Below are positions 43,254-54,626 of a stretch of DNA of 64,000 nucleotides, piece by piece. The position numbers and the translations under genes are program-made. Within the stretch, counting starts at the first letter, position 1, and the number at the start of each line of letters is the position of its first letter. The stretch spans positions 1,350,744 through 1,414,743 of the forward strand of contig ONZQ02000009.1 in the NCBI GenBank assembly GCA_900312665.1, read 5' to 3'. Source of the stretch: Cephalotrichum gorgonifer (Eukaryota; Ascomycota; Sordariomycetes; Microascales; Microascaceae). The notes below the pieces were generated by a model that saw only the letters and a list, made by a program, of their open reading frames with translations, was not told where the DNA came from and searched no databases.

Positions 43254-45091
43254 TCAAGACTGTGACGCGGGCTTCGTAAAGTACATCTTCCGAAACGGAT
43301 TCAGCTCGTTGGCCGTCGTCCCGTCGGCTCCTGCGCCCCCCTTCCCCTTGTCCGCCTGTGCCGCGACCCACGCCCTCTCGGCGTCCTGGTCGACCTCCGC
43401 GTCGGGTATCCGCCTGTAGGCGATGAGTTTCCTCGACCCTGAGACCGTTAGCTTCGTAACCTTTGTGCGGAGCAGACAAACAAAAACCCTTCCAGTCCCC
43501 TCCTGATAGGCAGGGGTCGCCGCTGGCTCCTTAGGGGGAGGGAGGGAATTGGTACTGAGGGAAGGAGAGGGGAAGACTCACATTTGTTGAAATCCTGGCT
43601 GCAGACCGCCACGATCTCCAGTCGCGGATGCGTAGGCGGGCGTATCTCTTCGGCCTCCTCGTTCGACGTCGGCATCCAGAAGGCGAGCCTGCCCCCGTCG
43701 ACGAGCGAGTCGGCCGCGAAGGCGAGAATGTCGTCCAGCATGGCGAGGAAGCTGTACGGCTTCTTTGGGGGGATGTAATCGGGGAGACTAGAAACGTCTC
43801 TGTCAGCTTTCCGTCGAAACCGCCTGTAGTGCTACAAAAGGGGACAAAAGGAGAAAGGAGGAGTGGGCTGAAACCCCCTCGATCCTCGTCGGAAAGCACA
43901 TACTAGGACTTCTCCCTCCTCACAGCCTCATCCCCCTCCTTCGGATCCCTACTCCCCAAGACCTTGAGCCCCTCTCTGACGCCGTACGGCGGGTCACACA
44001 CGATCCCGTCCCACAACCTCCTCCCGCCGCCGACCCTTAGCGGCGTATTCGTCAGATCCGCCGCGAACATTCCCCCCAGCAGATGCCCCAGCCCATACTG
44101 CTCAAAGTTCGCCTTCACGCCGCCCTTCGCGCCCCCGCGGATTGACCTCCCGTCGATATCGCTCCCGAAGGCCAGCGCGCCGAAATGCGCGCACGCGACG
44201 GGGAAGCTCCCCGTGCCGACGAAGGGGTCGTAGAAGAGCTTCCCGGGCGCGGCGAGGGCCAGGTTCGCGGTGACGAGGGCGAGCTCAGAGTCCATGGACG
44301 TGGTGCTGATGTACTTCCTCTTCTTGAGGTTGTACACGCCCGACAGTTCGCGTGCCCCCGCTCCAACGAGGCGGCCGAAGTGGACGCGGGCGGGCTCGGT
44401 GACGCCGAGGAGGGTGCTGCCCAGTGCCCACTCCTCTAGGATGGCGAACTCGGCGTCTGGGTCGCGCATGGCGATGGGGCCGGAGAAGGGGAGGAAGGAG
44501 AAGGAGTCGATGATGGCGATCTTGTCGGCGTGGGGGCGGGTCGCCTGGAAGGAGTCGAAGGTGAACTTGAAGGAGCAGGTGGCGTACTCGGGGCGGGAGG
44601 CCTGCGGGGAGGAGCGGACGGCGGAGCGGAGGGCCGGGAGGGTGGTGGCCGTGGCCCAGTGCTCGTAGATGGATTGGACGAGGATGGCGCGGGCGACGAG
44701 ACGGCGGGCGGCGGCGGGGGAGGGGAGGGTGACGAGGCAGAAGGGGGACTGGGGGGGACGTTAGCTGGGTGTGTGAGAGGTAAAGGGGGGGGGGGGGGGT
44801 CAGGGGAGGAGGTGACAGAGGGAGGGGGTCGGGGGGGTCACATATAGTGAGGTATGAGGTATGAGGTGTGAGGGTTAGTCCTCAGGGGTGAGAGGAAGAG
44901 GACGAGGGAGAGGAGGATGAAGTGAGGGGTGAGTGAGATATGAGACGGGAGGTGGCAAGATCTGGCGTAATACGCACATCTGTCTGATAATCCTTGACAA
45001 TCAACTCGATCCCCTCCAGAGCGGCCAGCGCCTGGATCTCTGGGAGACGAAAGGTCTCATGGGACTGCGTGAAGCGGATGAGGAAGTCCAT
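43254..45091 (-). CDS. trm11: tRNA (guanine-10-N2) methyltransferase TRM11
   Basis: Four exons: 45091-44978, 44748-43904, 43787-43582 and 43438-43254, with introns of 229, 116 and 143 nt; 449 residues. The N-terminal THUMP-like part begins MDFLIRFTQSHETFRLPEIQ. The Rossmann methyltransferase follows: SAM-binding DPFVGTGSFPVA (from residue 212), acidic GSDIDGRSIRGG, and the catalytic DPPYGVREGL (290-299). The late segment WSRKLIAYRRIPDAE is typical of the family. With Trm112 the enzyme makes m2G10 in tRNAs. The third exon join (TA|T) and fourth (T|GG) were set by phase and by restoring PDYIPPKKPYSFL and FNKWSRKL. Intron 1 contains a 15-G run. The gene is head-to-head with RPP40, 497 bp between starts. 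Confidence 0.93.
44785..44799 (+). repeat. G15 homopolymer in TRM11 intron 1
   Basis: Fifteen consecutive G, read as C15 in the transcript, lie inside the 229-nt first intron with further G-rich DNA on both sides. The length is likely to vary and to be error-prone in sequencing. Confidence 0.9.
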
Positions 45092-45588
45092 GGCCGCGAC
45101 TCTGAGATTTCTGCCGAGGTTTTTTGGCGGGGTAAAAGTCAGACAAGGGAGACTGGGAAAATCCACCCTTCTCCTTGCTCTGCCGGGTTTATATACGGTA
45201 TGTCTCTATCCCTTTCTAAAATTGTCGTTGCTTCTTTTTCTGACCTCACTTTTAGGTCGTGAAAATATTATAAAAATAAAGCCAAACAAAAAAGAGTGGT
45301 GTTGGGAAACAAGGACTCTCTTGACGCCACTCACTGCCCCGCGATGAAAGTTCGATGTAGTAGTAGTTTATTCTTAGTCCCTTGGTCCACATGAAATATT
45401 TCACACGCTAAAACTTAACGTCCCGTCTCACACCTCGTCCACTCATCCATCCATCCCACCACCGCCAAATCTCAACTACCTACCTACCAACATCCAAATA
45501 CCCACCCGACAACGTCCCCGAGAACGCAGAAACCACAATCCTCACCACATGCCCCCACCATAACCTCATAGCTCCCCTAATACTCACA
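45092..45588. other. Shared promoter between TRM11 and RPP40
   Basis: Divergent 497-bp interval. The RPP40 side is C/A-rich with repeated CTAC words (45474-45487). No TATA box was recognised. Confidence 0.5.
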
Positions 45589-46980
45589 ATGCTCTCCTTC
45601 CCCAAACCCTCGCCCTACCAAGGCACCAAATGCACCGTCACCTACGGTCAATCCGCACACCTGCAGCCCTCCCACGTCCCCTCGAAGCACAAGCCGTGGT
45701 CCTCGCTCCTCTCACAGCACGTCGTCCACAGGGTCGACCTCGTGCTCCCGGAGGAGAGCTTCTCGGCACTGGAGGAGATGCTGGGGGCGCTCGTGCCGCC
45801 GGCGCACTTCCGCGTCACGGCGCCGCTGCGGACGCTGCTTGATGGGGCTTTCTTCCTTGACCTCGTCAAGACGGGTGAGTTTTTTTTTTTCTCTGTTTTC
45901 ATGTTTTTTTGGTTTGGCTGGTTTCCCGGGCTTCCTTCCAGCTAAAACTGGGAGAATGGGTGTGGTTGGATATGTATTGACTGTGGTCTAGGCAAGGTGA
46001 TGGTCATCTCAGAGGGCGTCCAGGACGTTGACAACACATTTACGCTCCTCCACGGTACTGTCTCTTCTTTATGTCCCCGACCGCAGTTTTCAGACTTTTA
46101 CTAATGAGAGTATAGGCGTACTGAGAATGTACCTCGACCGCGAGACCTATGAAAGAGCTGGCCTCGTCGGTAAAACTCACGGCGTAAAGGGGGACCGTTC
46201 AGGCAAGCCGAGATGGGGTGAGTCGTCCACAGCCCACCACCTTACCTCCACTCCTATACAACCGTACTAACACCACCCAGTCGTCGAATACGACCTCAAG
46301 GAGGCATCAATGCTGCCGGGGAAGAAAGGGTTCGACCGCCTCCTCTACGCCTGCAAGAACGTCTTCGCCGCGCCCATCACGTGGCTCTATTCCACATATG
46401 AACCTGGTGAGTCCCTCCACTCCACAAATTATATTCCCTTCCTATTCCCCTACCGAGGACAACCCTCCCTAAGTATGGAATAGAACCGGAGTCCCCCACC
46501 CTTAAACCCTTCCACCCCATAAAATTCACCACAGCCCCCATCGCCTCAGGGCCCCTCCAGATCGCCACCCCTCCCCTCGAGGACCTGGCAGCGGACTTCA
46601 CAGCCCCGAACCCCGACTTCGAGGAGCTGGCGACGGACCTCTACGAGTGGATCTCCCTCATCCGCCTCTCCTCGCCCCGCGTCGAGGCGTCCGACGCCAT
46701 AGACCCGTACCTCTCCAGTTACCAGGTCCCTCGCTGCGAGGACGGGCCACCGCAGACCACCACGCTCCGGAAGGTGTCCTGGCGGGGCTTCATCCCGCCC
46801 TCGTGGGTCCGAGACACACTTGCGAAGGTGCTCGTCGAGGCACCCTCCAAGTCGTGGCTCTCCTTCAGCGCGACGTCGTTCGGGAAGGGCGCGGGGGCTG
46901 GGGATGACGGGGAGTGCACGTTCTTCCGGCCGCCTAGCTCCGGGGGGCAGTACCTCTTCTGGGAGATCCGACGCGACTGA
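45589..46980 (+). CDS. rpp40: RNase P/MRP protein subunit RPP40-like
   Basis: Five exons: 45589-45874, 45992-46054, 46116-46217, 46281-46406 and 46535-46980, with introns of 117, 61, 63 and 128 nt; 340 residues. All four introns interrupt a codon after its first base. The product matches fungal RPP40-family proteins throughout: MLSFPKPSPYQGTKCTVTYG, VDLVLPEESF, GVLRMYLDRETYERAGLVGK, VVEYDLKEASMLPGKKGFDR, EWISLIRLSSPRVEASDAID, SWRGFIPPSWVRDTL and ECTFFRPPSSGGQYLFWE. In human cells Rpp40 is a protein subunit of nuclear RNase P, which trims tRNA 5' leaders. The exact complex in fungi is less well described. It is divergent from TRM11 and convergent with the ankyrin gene, only 79 bp apart. Confidence 0.88.
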
Positions 46981-47059
46981 GCCTCATCTAGATGCCAAAA
47001 ATGCAAGAAGACAAAAGGGAAGAGAGGAACGTAAAAGACGCGCTACATGTTCCATCCGT

Positions 47060-47719
47060 TTACTCGAGCTTCGGCCGGACCTGGCGATCCTCCGCTATAT
47101 CCTGCCCCATTATCGCATCCTCCACGAGCCTCCTCAGCTCCTCCTGCCCGGCGGGGGAATGGAAGTCGTCCCTCTCCGCCAGCTCCATTATCCTCCTCCT
47201 GAGCTCGGGGTCCGCCTCCTCCGGGACATCCGCCTCGGCATCCATGGTCCCGACCCTCAAGCTCATCCCCTCGGGCAGCGGCGGCAGCGACTCCTGCTCC
47301 TCGCCGCCGGCGCCATTGGGCTGCCCATTGGTCGCATCTTCCTGCCCGGCCGGCTCCTTCGTCTTAAGGTATGCCGCAACCTCCGGGTAATCGTCCTCCG
47401 ACTCGATCTTCTCCCGGGCCGTGTATCCCTCCTTCCCACGCGCGTTTATATCCGCGCCCAGCTCCTCGACGAGGGTCCGCGCGGCGTCGACGGTCTCGAC
47501 GACGAAGAGGGCCGTCTCGTCGTCCTCATCGCGGAGGTCCACGGGGACGTTGAACTCGGTGACGAGGAGGCGGAGGAGGTCGAGGTGGTTGTAGCTCGCG
47601 GCGGCGTGGACGAGGGAGTAGCCGTGGTGGTCTTGCGAGGAGGCGAGGGATGGGTCAGCGCGGAGGAGGGGGAGGAGGTCGGGGCTGTTGTCTGCCGCGA
47701 GGAGGAAGGGGTTGGCCAT
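47060..47719 (-). CDS. Small ankyrin-repeat protein
   Basis: One exon, 219 residues. Ankyrin repeats fill residues 1 to about 120: NPFLLAADNSPDLLPLLRAD, HHGYSLVHAAASYNHLDLLR, DEDDETALFVVETVDAARTL and KEGYTAREKIESEDDYPEVA. The C-terminal half is acidic and ends with ADPELRRRIMELAERDDFHS and ELRRLVEDAI, a segment shared with conserved small ankyrin proteins of ascomycetes and fission yeast. The size and layout recall the yeast Rps3 chaperone Yar1, but I cannot confirm orthology. Probably cytosolic or nuclear. Its start faces the tRNA ligase gene across 799 bp. Confidence 0.85.
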   Translation of the reverse strand: MANPFLLAADNSPDLLPLLRADPSLASSQDHHGYSLVHAAASYNHLDLLRLLVTEFNVPVDLRDEDDETALFVVETVDAARTLVEELGADINARGKEGYTAREKIESEDDYPEVAAYLKTKEPAGQEDATNGQPNGAGGEEQESLPPLPEGMSLRVGTMDAEADVPEEADPELRRRIMELAERDDFHSPAGQEELRRLVEDAIMGQDIAEDRQVRPKLE

Positions 47720-48518
47720 GGCTGTGTTGGATAGGGATCGAGGGTGAATGGATAATTTAACCGTTCCCGGGTGTGTGTTGTTGGGGTGTGTAGTGTGTGT
47801 CGTCCTGTCTGCAGAGGTGGAAAAGAAAAGGTTGAGGAAGGTGCTGCGGACAAGCTGTCAGCGTCTCCAGTGTGGAAGGGAAATTTAATTTTGCCCCTCC
47901 TTCGAGCTCTCTCACCTAATAGCGGCAGGCGGGGTATTTTTTCCAGAAGCGTCATAGAAATTTTGCACAGTCTAGCCTACAGGTACTAGTAATAAATTAG
48001 CCAAGAGAGGCCTCGAGGCTGCTGACTCGGCAACCTGTCGAACTACCCCTCTACCCCTCCATAATTTTCTCGATTTCGTCCCGTGGGAGCCTGCAAAATC
48101 CATAATAGCCGCCCACCGCGACCCCGGAAACGATATTACCAGCCATTGTCGGAGTGAGACGAGGCTCAACGGCAAGGATTCCGTCGAGACACCCCTGCCT
48201 GCTACCAATTAATTTCGGCGTGACTCGTCCACTGCGCCTGCTGCCTTCAGCCACCCTCTCGCCGTCTGACACACCCCACATCCACATCCACATCAGGTAA
48301 CCGCGACCCTGCAACCCCGCGAAACGGAGCACACCCAAGTTGTGTAGCCCCAGGCACACTACACAGCCTACATTCCAGCAGCTCGAGGTCGGCGCTTCCT
48401 CAAAAACAACGTCCCTGGGTTGTACATATATACATAGCTTGCCCCATCCGTAGGGGAACAGCCCACTCTTTGACATCCTCCCCTACACCGGCAATCGCTC
48501 TACGCTATATCCTCAACA
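47720..48518. other. Divergent promoter region, ankyrin gene / TRL1
   Basis: No gene recognised. A CATATATACAT stretch about 90 bp before the TRL1 ATG could serve as a TATA element. The start codon context is ACAATGG. Confidence 0.45.
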
Positions 48519-51191
48519 ATGGCTGAAACCACAGCACCACCAACCACAGAAACAAACGCCCCTACAATGGCGGCTCCCATGATCCCCCAGGATGTCCAGG
48601 AGACATCCCAGATGGTCAAGGCCCTCCAGGCAGGCACCAAGTCCGGCGGCGGCCGTGGCGTCTTCAAGGTCAAGCGCAACACCTTCAACGTCAAGGACTC
48701 CTCCGATGGTATCACCGTCGACAGCTGGAAGTTCGCCGACTGGGACTACAAGCGCCGCGACCTCCCCACCTACGCCCGCGGCCTCTTCACCACCCGCAAC
48801 CGCCACGGCGAGCCCGAGATCGCCGTGCGCGGCTACGACAAGTTCTTCAACGTCGGCGAGGTCCACGAGACCGAGTGGAAGAACATCCTCTCCCGCACCC
48901 GCGGGCCCTACGAGCTCACCCTGAAGGAGAACGGGTGCATCATCTTCGTCTCCGGCCTCGAGGACGGGACCCTCCTGGTCTGCAGCAAGCACTCCACCGG
49001 CGAGCGTGAGGACGCGACGGCGAGTCACGCGGTGGTGGGCGAGAAACATATCGAGAGGCAGCTCGCCGCCATAGGGAAGACCAAGGCCGACCTAGCAGCG
49101 GAACTGCGCGCGCGGAATGCCACGGCCGTGGCGGAGCTGTGCGACGACTCCTTCGAGGAGCACATCCTCGCGTACGGCGAGGACAAGGCCGGCCTCTACC
49201 TCCACGGCATCAACCTCAACCTCCCCGTCTTCGCCACCTACCCCTCCCCGCTCGTCCAGGACTTCGCCGCCGCGTGGAACTTCCGCAAGACGGGCCTGAT
49301 CATCATGGACGACATCAACAAGGTCAAGGACTTCCTCGAGGAGGTCGCCCAGACCGGCGCCCACGACGGCCGCGACGTCGAGGGCTTCGTCATCCGCTGC
49401 ACCATGTCTCACAACCCGGACTCCGTCCCCTACCGCGACTGGTTCTTCAAGTACAAGTTCGAGGAGCCCTACCTCATGTACCGGCAGTGGCGCGAGTGCA
49501 CAAAGGCCCTAATCTCGGGCAAGACGCCCAAGTACAAGAAGCACAAGAACATCACTGAGGAGTACCTCCTCTACGCGCGGAAGCGGCTGCATGCCGACCC
49601 GCAGCTGGCGAAGGGGTACGTGCACAACCACGGCATCATCGGCTTGCGGGACGACTTCCTGGCCTACAAGCACCTCAACGGGTCCGACGCCGCCAACATC
49701 GAGAACCTGGAAGGAGGGGAAGCCCGGACGGAGGTTGACGGTGACGTTGTGCTGGTGCCCATCGCCACCATCGGGTGCGGCAAGACCACGGTCGCGCAGG
49801 CGCTCGTGCACCTCTTCGGGTGGGGCCACGTGCAGAACGACAACCTGACGGGCAAGTCGCGCAAGCCGCCGCGGTTCACGAAGGCGTGCCTGGACGAGCT
49901 GGCAACGAAGCCGGCGGTGATCGCGGACCGGAACAGCGCGTCGAAGCACGAGAGGCGGCAGATCATCACGGACGTCAAGATCCAGAACGCGTCGGCGACG
50001 CTGGTGGCGCTGCACTTCGTGCATGACGCGGGGAGCATCGAGAAGATTCGGGAGGTGACGAGGGAGAGGGTGCTGGCCAGGGGGGACAACCACCAGACCA
50101 TCCACGCGGCGACGGAGCCGGCGAAGTTCATCGGTGTGATGGAGGGATTCATCGACCGGTTCGAGCCGTGTAATATCTTCTCCCCGCCCGACGACGGGTT
50201 CGATAGCGTGATCGATCTGGACCCCACGGCGGGCAGCCGCGCGAACCTGGAGTTCGTGGTGACGCAGCTGCACGCGAGGTATCCCAGCCTCGTCAAGGAG
50301 GTGCCCTCCGCTGAGAAGATGGACGAGGCGATCGAGGCGGCGCTGGGGTATGCGCCTACGATCAAGCATAACATCCCCGACCGCGGGCGGGGCAAGCAGG
50401 GGCAGCAGCAGGCGAAGGGGAAGCAGGAGGAGCAGGACCAGTCCGGGAAGAAGAAGCCGCTGGAGTACATGGCCGTGCACGTCACCTCGGCCTCGGTGAC
50501 GCAGGTTCTCGAGAGGGCGTTCTCGGTGGACGACGCCGAGGTGACGAGGTTCTATAAGCAGCTGAAGGGGACGAGGAGGGTGCAGCCTAAGTTCCACGTG
50601 ACGCTGATGCACCGGGCCTCGGCGAAGGAGAGGCCAGATCTGTGGGAGAGGTATTTGGGGCTGCATGAGGAGGCGGAGAAGGGGGATGGGACAGTTGGGG
50701 AGTGTGATGTTATGCTTGAGAGGGTGAGTTTTGCCTGTTTCCCTGTTTCATTGTCTCCTTTGAGCGTTGCCTACTTAGAGGGTATCACTTGAAGGTATAC
50801 TGCTTGAGTGGGTTTCATTGAAGGTACCCCCTACTTGAGTTGGTATCACTTGATGGGGTATCCCTTGGAGGAATATTACGGAAGTTATCTGAAGCAGATT
50901 GCTAACATACGCCACCCCCAGATCGTCTTCGACGACCGCATAATGGCCATCGTGGTCCGCCTCATGCCCAAGGGCGACGCGGGCGACGACTACCCCACCG
51001 TAAACAAGGTGGCCCATATCACCGTCGGCACACGCGACAACGCCGTCAAGCCCAAGGAGAGCAACGACCTGCTGGCCAAGTGGCTAGAGGGTGGCGCGGA
51101 GGGGAACAGCGGGATGCACGACGTCGTGCTGGAGGAGAGGCCGACGCTGCCGGGGGTGGTGAAGGGGGTTTGTAACTTCCATAAGCGGTAG
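48519..51191 (+). CDS. trl1: Fungal tRNA ligase (trifunctional)
   Basis: Two exons, 48519-50723 and 50922-51191, with a 198-nt intron; 824 residues. The adenylyltransferase/ligase domain carries the nucleophile in LTLKENGCIIF (Lys136) and later EGFVIRCTM and DWFFKYKFEEPYLMYRQW. The polynucleotide kinase domain has the P-loop TIGCGKTT (Gly419, Lys422). The 2H cyclic phosphodiesterase domain has two HxT motifs: HVTSAS (His654) and HVTLMH (His693). The enzyme joins tRNA half-molecules after intron excision and, in yeast, HAC1 mRNA during the unfolded-protein response. The intron lies within the phosphodiesterase domain, between MLER and IVFDDR, and contains a small tandem repeat. An antisense open frame over this gene reflects its GC-rich codons. 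Confidence 0.95.
50774..50863 (+). repeat. Three ~30-bp tandem units inside the TRL1 intron
   Basis: Each unit begins CTT(A/G)(A/G)AG or CTTGAGT, followed by (G/T)GGT(A/T)TCA and TTGA(A/T)GG. All three are imperfect and end before the branch-site-like GCTAACA near the acceptor. Confidence 0.65.
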
Positions 51192-51750
51192 AGCCGCGGT
51201 GGAATGAGAGTGGTTAGGGGTAGGTCGGCTGTGAGAGCGACATAGGAAAAGGGGAGGCGAGAGGAGTGTGGGAGGGGGGTATGGAGTGGGAGTTCTACAT
51301 GGGATATAGCTTATGCGGTGTTAGGAACGGGCGAATATTGATGGGCTGAGCGGTTACTACGGGTATTATACGTGTTGGGTGGCGGGCATTCTGGTTGTTA
51401 CTAGGCTATGGCTACGGTGGCTACGATGCAAAGAGGTGTATATGAATGAATATGATACCACTCAAAAGGCTGGTGAGAAAAGAGGCGGGAAATTAGGGCA
51501 GCATATGCATTAAATAAAGCGCCTTCTATCTTTAGTCCATACTCACGAAACCCCCATCATCTACCTCAAATCGATGGGCTCTATGCTCACAATGCGAGGT
51601 AGTATCGATTAGATATGGCATAAAAGACCAGCGAGAAGACGGCGCCAGATTAGGCCAGCATATAAGTTGAATAAAAAGCGCCATCTATCCCTAATCCACA
51701 CTGAATCACCAACCCACAAGTCCCATGCACTCGCCTCTAACCCCCGGCAA
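51192..51750. other. Convergent region between TRL1 and RRP1
   Basis: The region holds 3' flanks of both genes and a pair of direct repeats (listed separately). No gene recognised. Confidence 0.5.
51451..51705. repeat. Pair of diverged ~90-bp direct repeats
   Basis: Unit 1 (about 51451-51546) and unit 2 (about 51613-51705) share AAAAG, a GAGAA block, ATTAGG(G/C)CAGCATAT, AATAAA, AGCGCC(T/A)TCTATC and AATCCA/AGTCCA with CAC at matching spacings. They lie 160 bp apart, next to the RRP1 stop codon. Confidence 0.7.
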
Positions 51751-52567
51751 CTACTCCCCGAATCCCTGCCACCCGTCGGGCCCGTCCTCCTCCTCGGGCT
51801 CCTCATACCAAGGCAGCCTCTCGTCCCTCAAACTCTCCTCCGCCTTCGTCCTTAGCGGCTTGCTAGGATAATCACCCATGATGCCCCTCACTAGCTCGCC
51901 CATCCCCTCGACCACCTTCTTCGCATTCTCCCCCGCGTCGTCCCCCAGCGCGCCCGCCCTCTCCAGCTCGTCGACCCAGATATCAACGACGTGGAGCCTC
52001 AGCCCCAGCGCGGCCCTGTCCACGTCGGTGCTGAGGGGCCACTCGCCCATCGCGCGCGTCAGCACGTCTACCCGCCCGCTATCGCCCCCCTCCTCGGCGG
52101 CCCACTTCAGCGATGCACACGTGACTCTCCTGACGAGGAGGAGGAACTTCTCCATGCGGAGGACGTCGATGGTCGTCCACTTCGCGCCGACGACCTCCCA
52201 GAAGGCGGAGAGCCAGACGCCGACGGCGAGGCCGGCGCCCTCCTTGGCTCCCGGGACGACGAGGAGGAGGTCGGCGAGCTCGGAGGCGAGGTTCTGTTGG
52301 GGGATGGGGCGGTCGCACATCCAGAGGGCGTAGAAGAGGCCGGACCAGAGCTTGAGGGAGTCGGTGCGGGAGAGGGGGCGGGCGGAGAGGAAGGTGCGGA
52401 GGGAGGAGAGGGCTGATGTGCGGAGTTTTAGGTCTGTGGGAGGCGAGAGAGAGTTAGCGATTGGGGTCTATGGGGGTGGGTAGGGGGAGGGAGAGGAAGG
52501 GGAAGAGGAAGGGACACGAACCACTTGACGCAAGGTTGCGGATGAAGGGGGGGTTTCCTTCCGCCAT
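51751..52567 (-). CDS. rrp1: Ribosomal RNA processing protein RRP1 (Nop52 family)
   Basis: Two exons, 52567-52522 (46 nt) and 52433-51751, with an 88-nt intron whose donor is the weak GTTCGT; 242 residues. The product begins MAEGNPPFIRNLASS, then DLKLRTSALSSLRTFLSARP, SLKLWSGLFYALWMCDRPIP and QQNLASELADLLL, the Nop52 signature region. Later it has WTTIDVLRMEKFLLLVRRVT and the acidic end WYEEPEEEDGPDGW. The family acts in the nucleolus in maturation of 27S pre-rRNA to 25S/5.8S. Without the short first exon the conserved N-terminus is lost, which supports the unusual donor. Confidence 0.88.
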
Positions 52568-54626
52568 TATGCTGTATCGTCTGTCTCCGCGAGGGAGGTT
52601 CGCGCCGGTAATCGAGTATCGGGGACCGTAAGGTACGTGTCTCGCGTCGCGTGCAGGGCCAAGGTCGATCGGCAAGTTTCGTGGAAGGACAGGAAGTATG
52701 GGCGCTCGGAGGAATCCTAACGGATTGGTAGGGAGCGCAAGCGCTGTTCAGGTTGGGTATGGTACTTGCGAGAGAGAGGTCTTGTCTTCGATCTTGGTGG
52801 GGCAGAAGCGCAGAAAGTCTCGAACAAAAAAAAAGTTTACGGTGAAGGGTCGGTGGGGGTCTCGGTGAGGAGCCCCACCACCCCACTTCTGCTCTTCTCT
52901 CACCGAGCGTGAGGTAGGCGGGGGCACTTTAACTCTCCCGCTGCCAATACACTCATGCTCCTGGGCTCCTCTCCGCTTTTTATCATCAACACCAGATTCC
53001 CCACGCGGTTACAGGAGGCTGGTGGTACCACCATGGCAAGCGGAAACGTGCTTGCTCGGGTGTATGTGGGACCGCGCCGGCTCTTCAGCGCAGGGCCCGT
53101 GGGTAATTGCCAGTATCCGAGTCGACCAGGCCTCATGGGACATCCGCACCTGGCCGATTGCCCCCGATCCCACCCATCGAATATAACAAAAAAGCTGTAA
53201 GAAGAGGCATCATGATACTGGCCTCTAGTTCGTAAAGGGTGATGTCTTCACATCCTCCCCGCGAGGCCGTGACGAGACCAGACATTCTGGATATACTTTG
53301 TGGAGGGATCAACCGCGGCTCGCGGCATGTAGATGTTCTGCTGGAGAATGCTACCGACGATGGCGATATCGCCTCCGATATACGTGCCTCCCTGGGGAAC
53401 GCCCGTTGGCTGCGGGGGTAGGGAAATGGGAGAAGTACCACGGCCAGATTGAGAGGCTCGCTCACCGAACATGCGACGGGTGTATGTGCGTTTTCGCTCA
53501 TTCTCTCGCCACGTTTCTCCCCCCTTTTCTTCTTTTGAGGTGTATAATGCGTCGTCAGGCCGTTGTCGAGCCGCGGCACTAGTACATACCTGTATTACTC
53601 CCACTTCCTACGCCGGTCATATGAACGCCACTTACCATTCCCGTAATACATCCCGTGTCAATGAGCTTACCCGCACGACAACAGAGCCAGTCCTCCGCTA
53701 AGCTTCCAAGGACACAGTCTCTACAAGAACAGGCCAGGTTCTCTCGAGGGGAGAAAAAAAAGTGTGATATATATTCCCCAACTCCTCGAAGCTACCATTA
53801 TGCTCCACCACGTCCCCTTTCTGTCCAGCAAGAATAAAATGGCGAAATAAAAGAGAAGGCCTCCAATAGACAACCACGGACACCAGCACCAGCACCCTTC
53901 ACACCCCCCTTCGCCCCTCCTTGCTAAACATCGCCGCGGAGAAATTAGAGAAAAAAAAGCCAATGCGCCAGCAGGGGAAGCAACAGACATGCGAGAGAAA
54001 ATTAGAAAGAAAATTAAAGGGAAGAAAATCAAGAAAAGAAGTGTTCTTCTGGGTATCCGGCGCCTCCAAATGCCTCCCTCCTGCAATGTCGAAGAAAGAA
54101 AGAAAGAAGAAGAAAAAAAATAATCAGATGATGACTTGTGTGGTTCTGGTTCCGTTGGCTGTCGAAATCAACGTCCTAGTATGGATGGGAAAAGGGGAAG
54201 ATAAAGTATTAGGTGTTGTGGATGGTGTAAGACGTAAACGTTGGAAATCGCATAAAAGAGATGGGGGACGTTCCCGCGGTCCGTAAACCCGTTCGACGGG
54301 GGAGAGTAGTGATCAGGAAAGAGCAAGGGACAGTCCTGGTGGGAGAAGAGCGATGGGGTAAAAGAGTAATGTAAGAGTTGTAGTGGGAGACAAGAGCAAC
54401 GGAAAGGTCGTGAGTGAAAAAAGCGGTGATGTGTCGGTAAGATCCGCAGGGTCCAATCCTTCAAAAGACCCGGACTTCAAAGGAACTGCATCCCGTATAA
54501 GGCGGGCACCTCGGTGGGAGGGTCCCCGTCGGGTACGATATCTCGGGAGAAGAGACCAGGCTCATGAGGTCGGCGGCCCAACCAGCAGACGCGCGGTACA
54601 TGGGGCGCCGGGCGGCTCACGGGCTC
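52568..54626. other. Two-kb interval without a recognised gene
   Basis: Several open stretches of 60-150 codons occur at 53130-53600 on the minus strand, but none has a recognisable domain. The part at 53930-54120 is purine-rich with GAAAGAAAGAAAG-type runs. It may contain long untranslated regions or a missed intron-rich gene. Confidence 0.4.

Noticed and set aside
49509..50666. Long minus-strand open frame opposite the tRNA ligase
   Set aside because: It is His/Arg/Pro/Leu-rich antisense of GC-rich codons; the plus-strand gene is certain.
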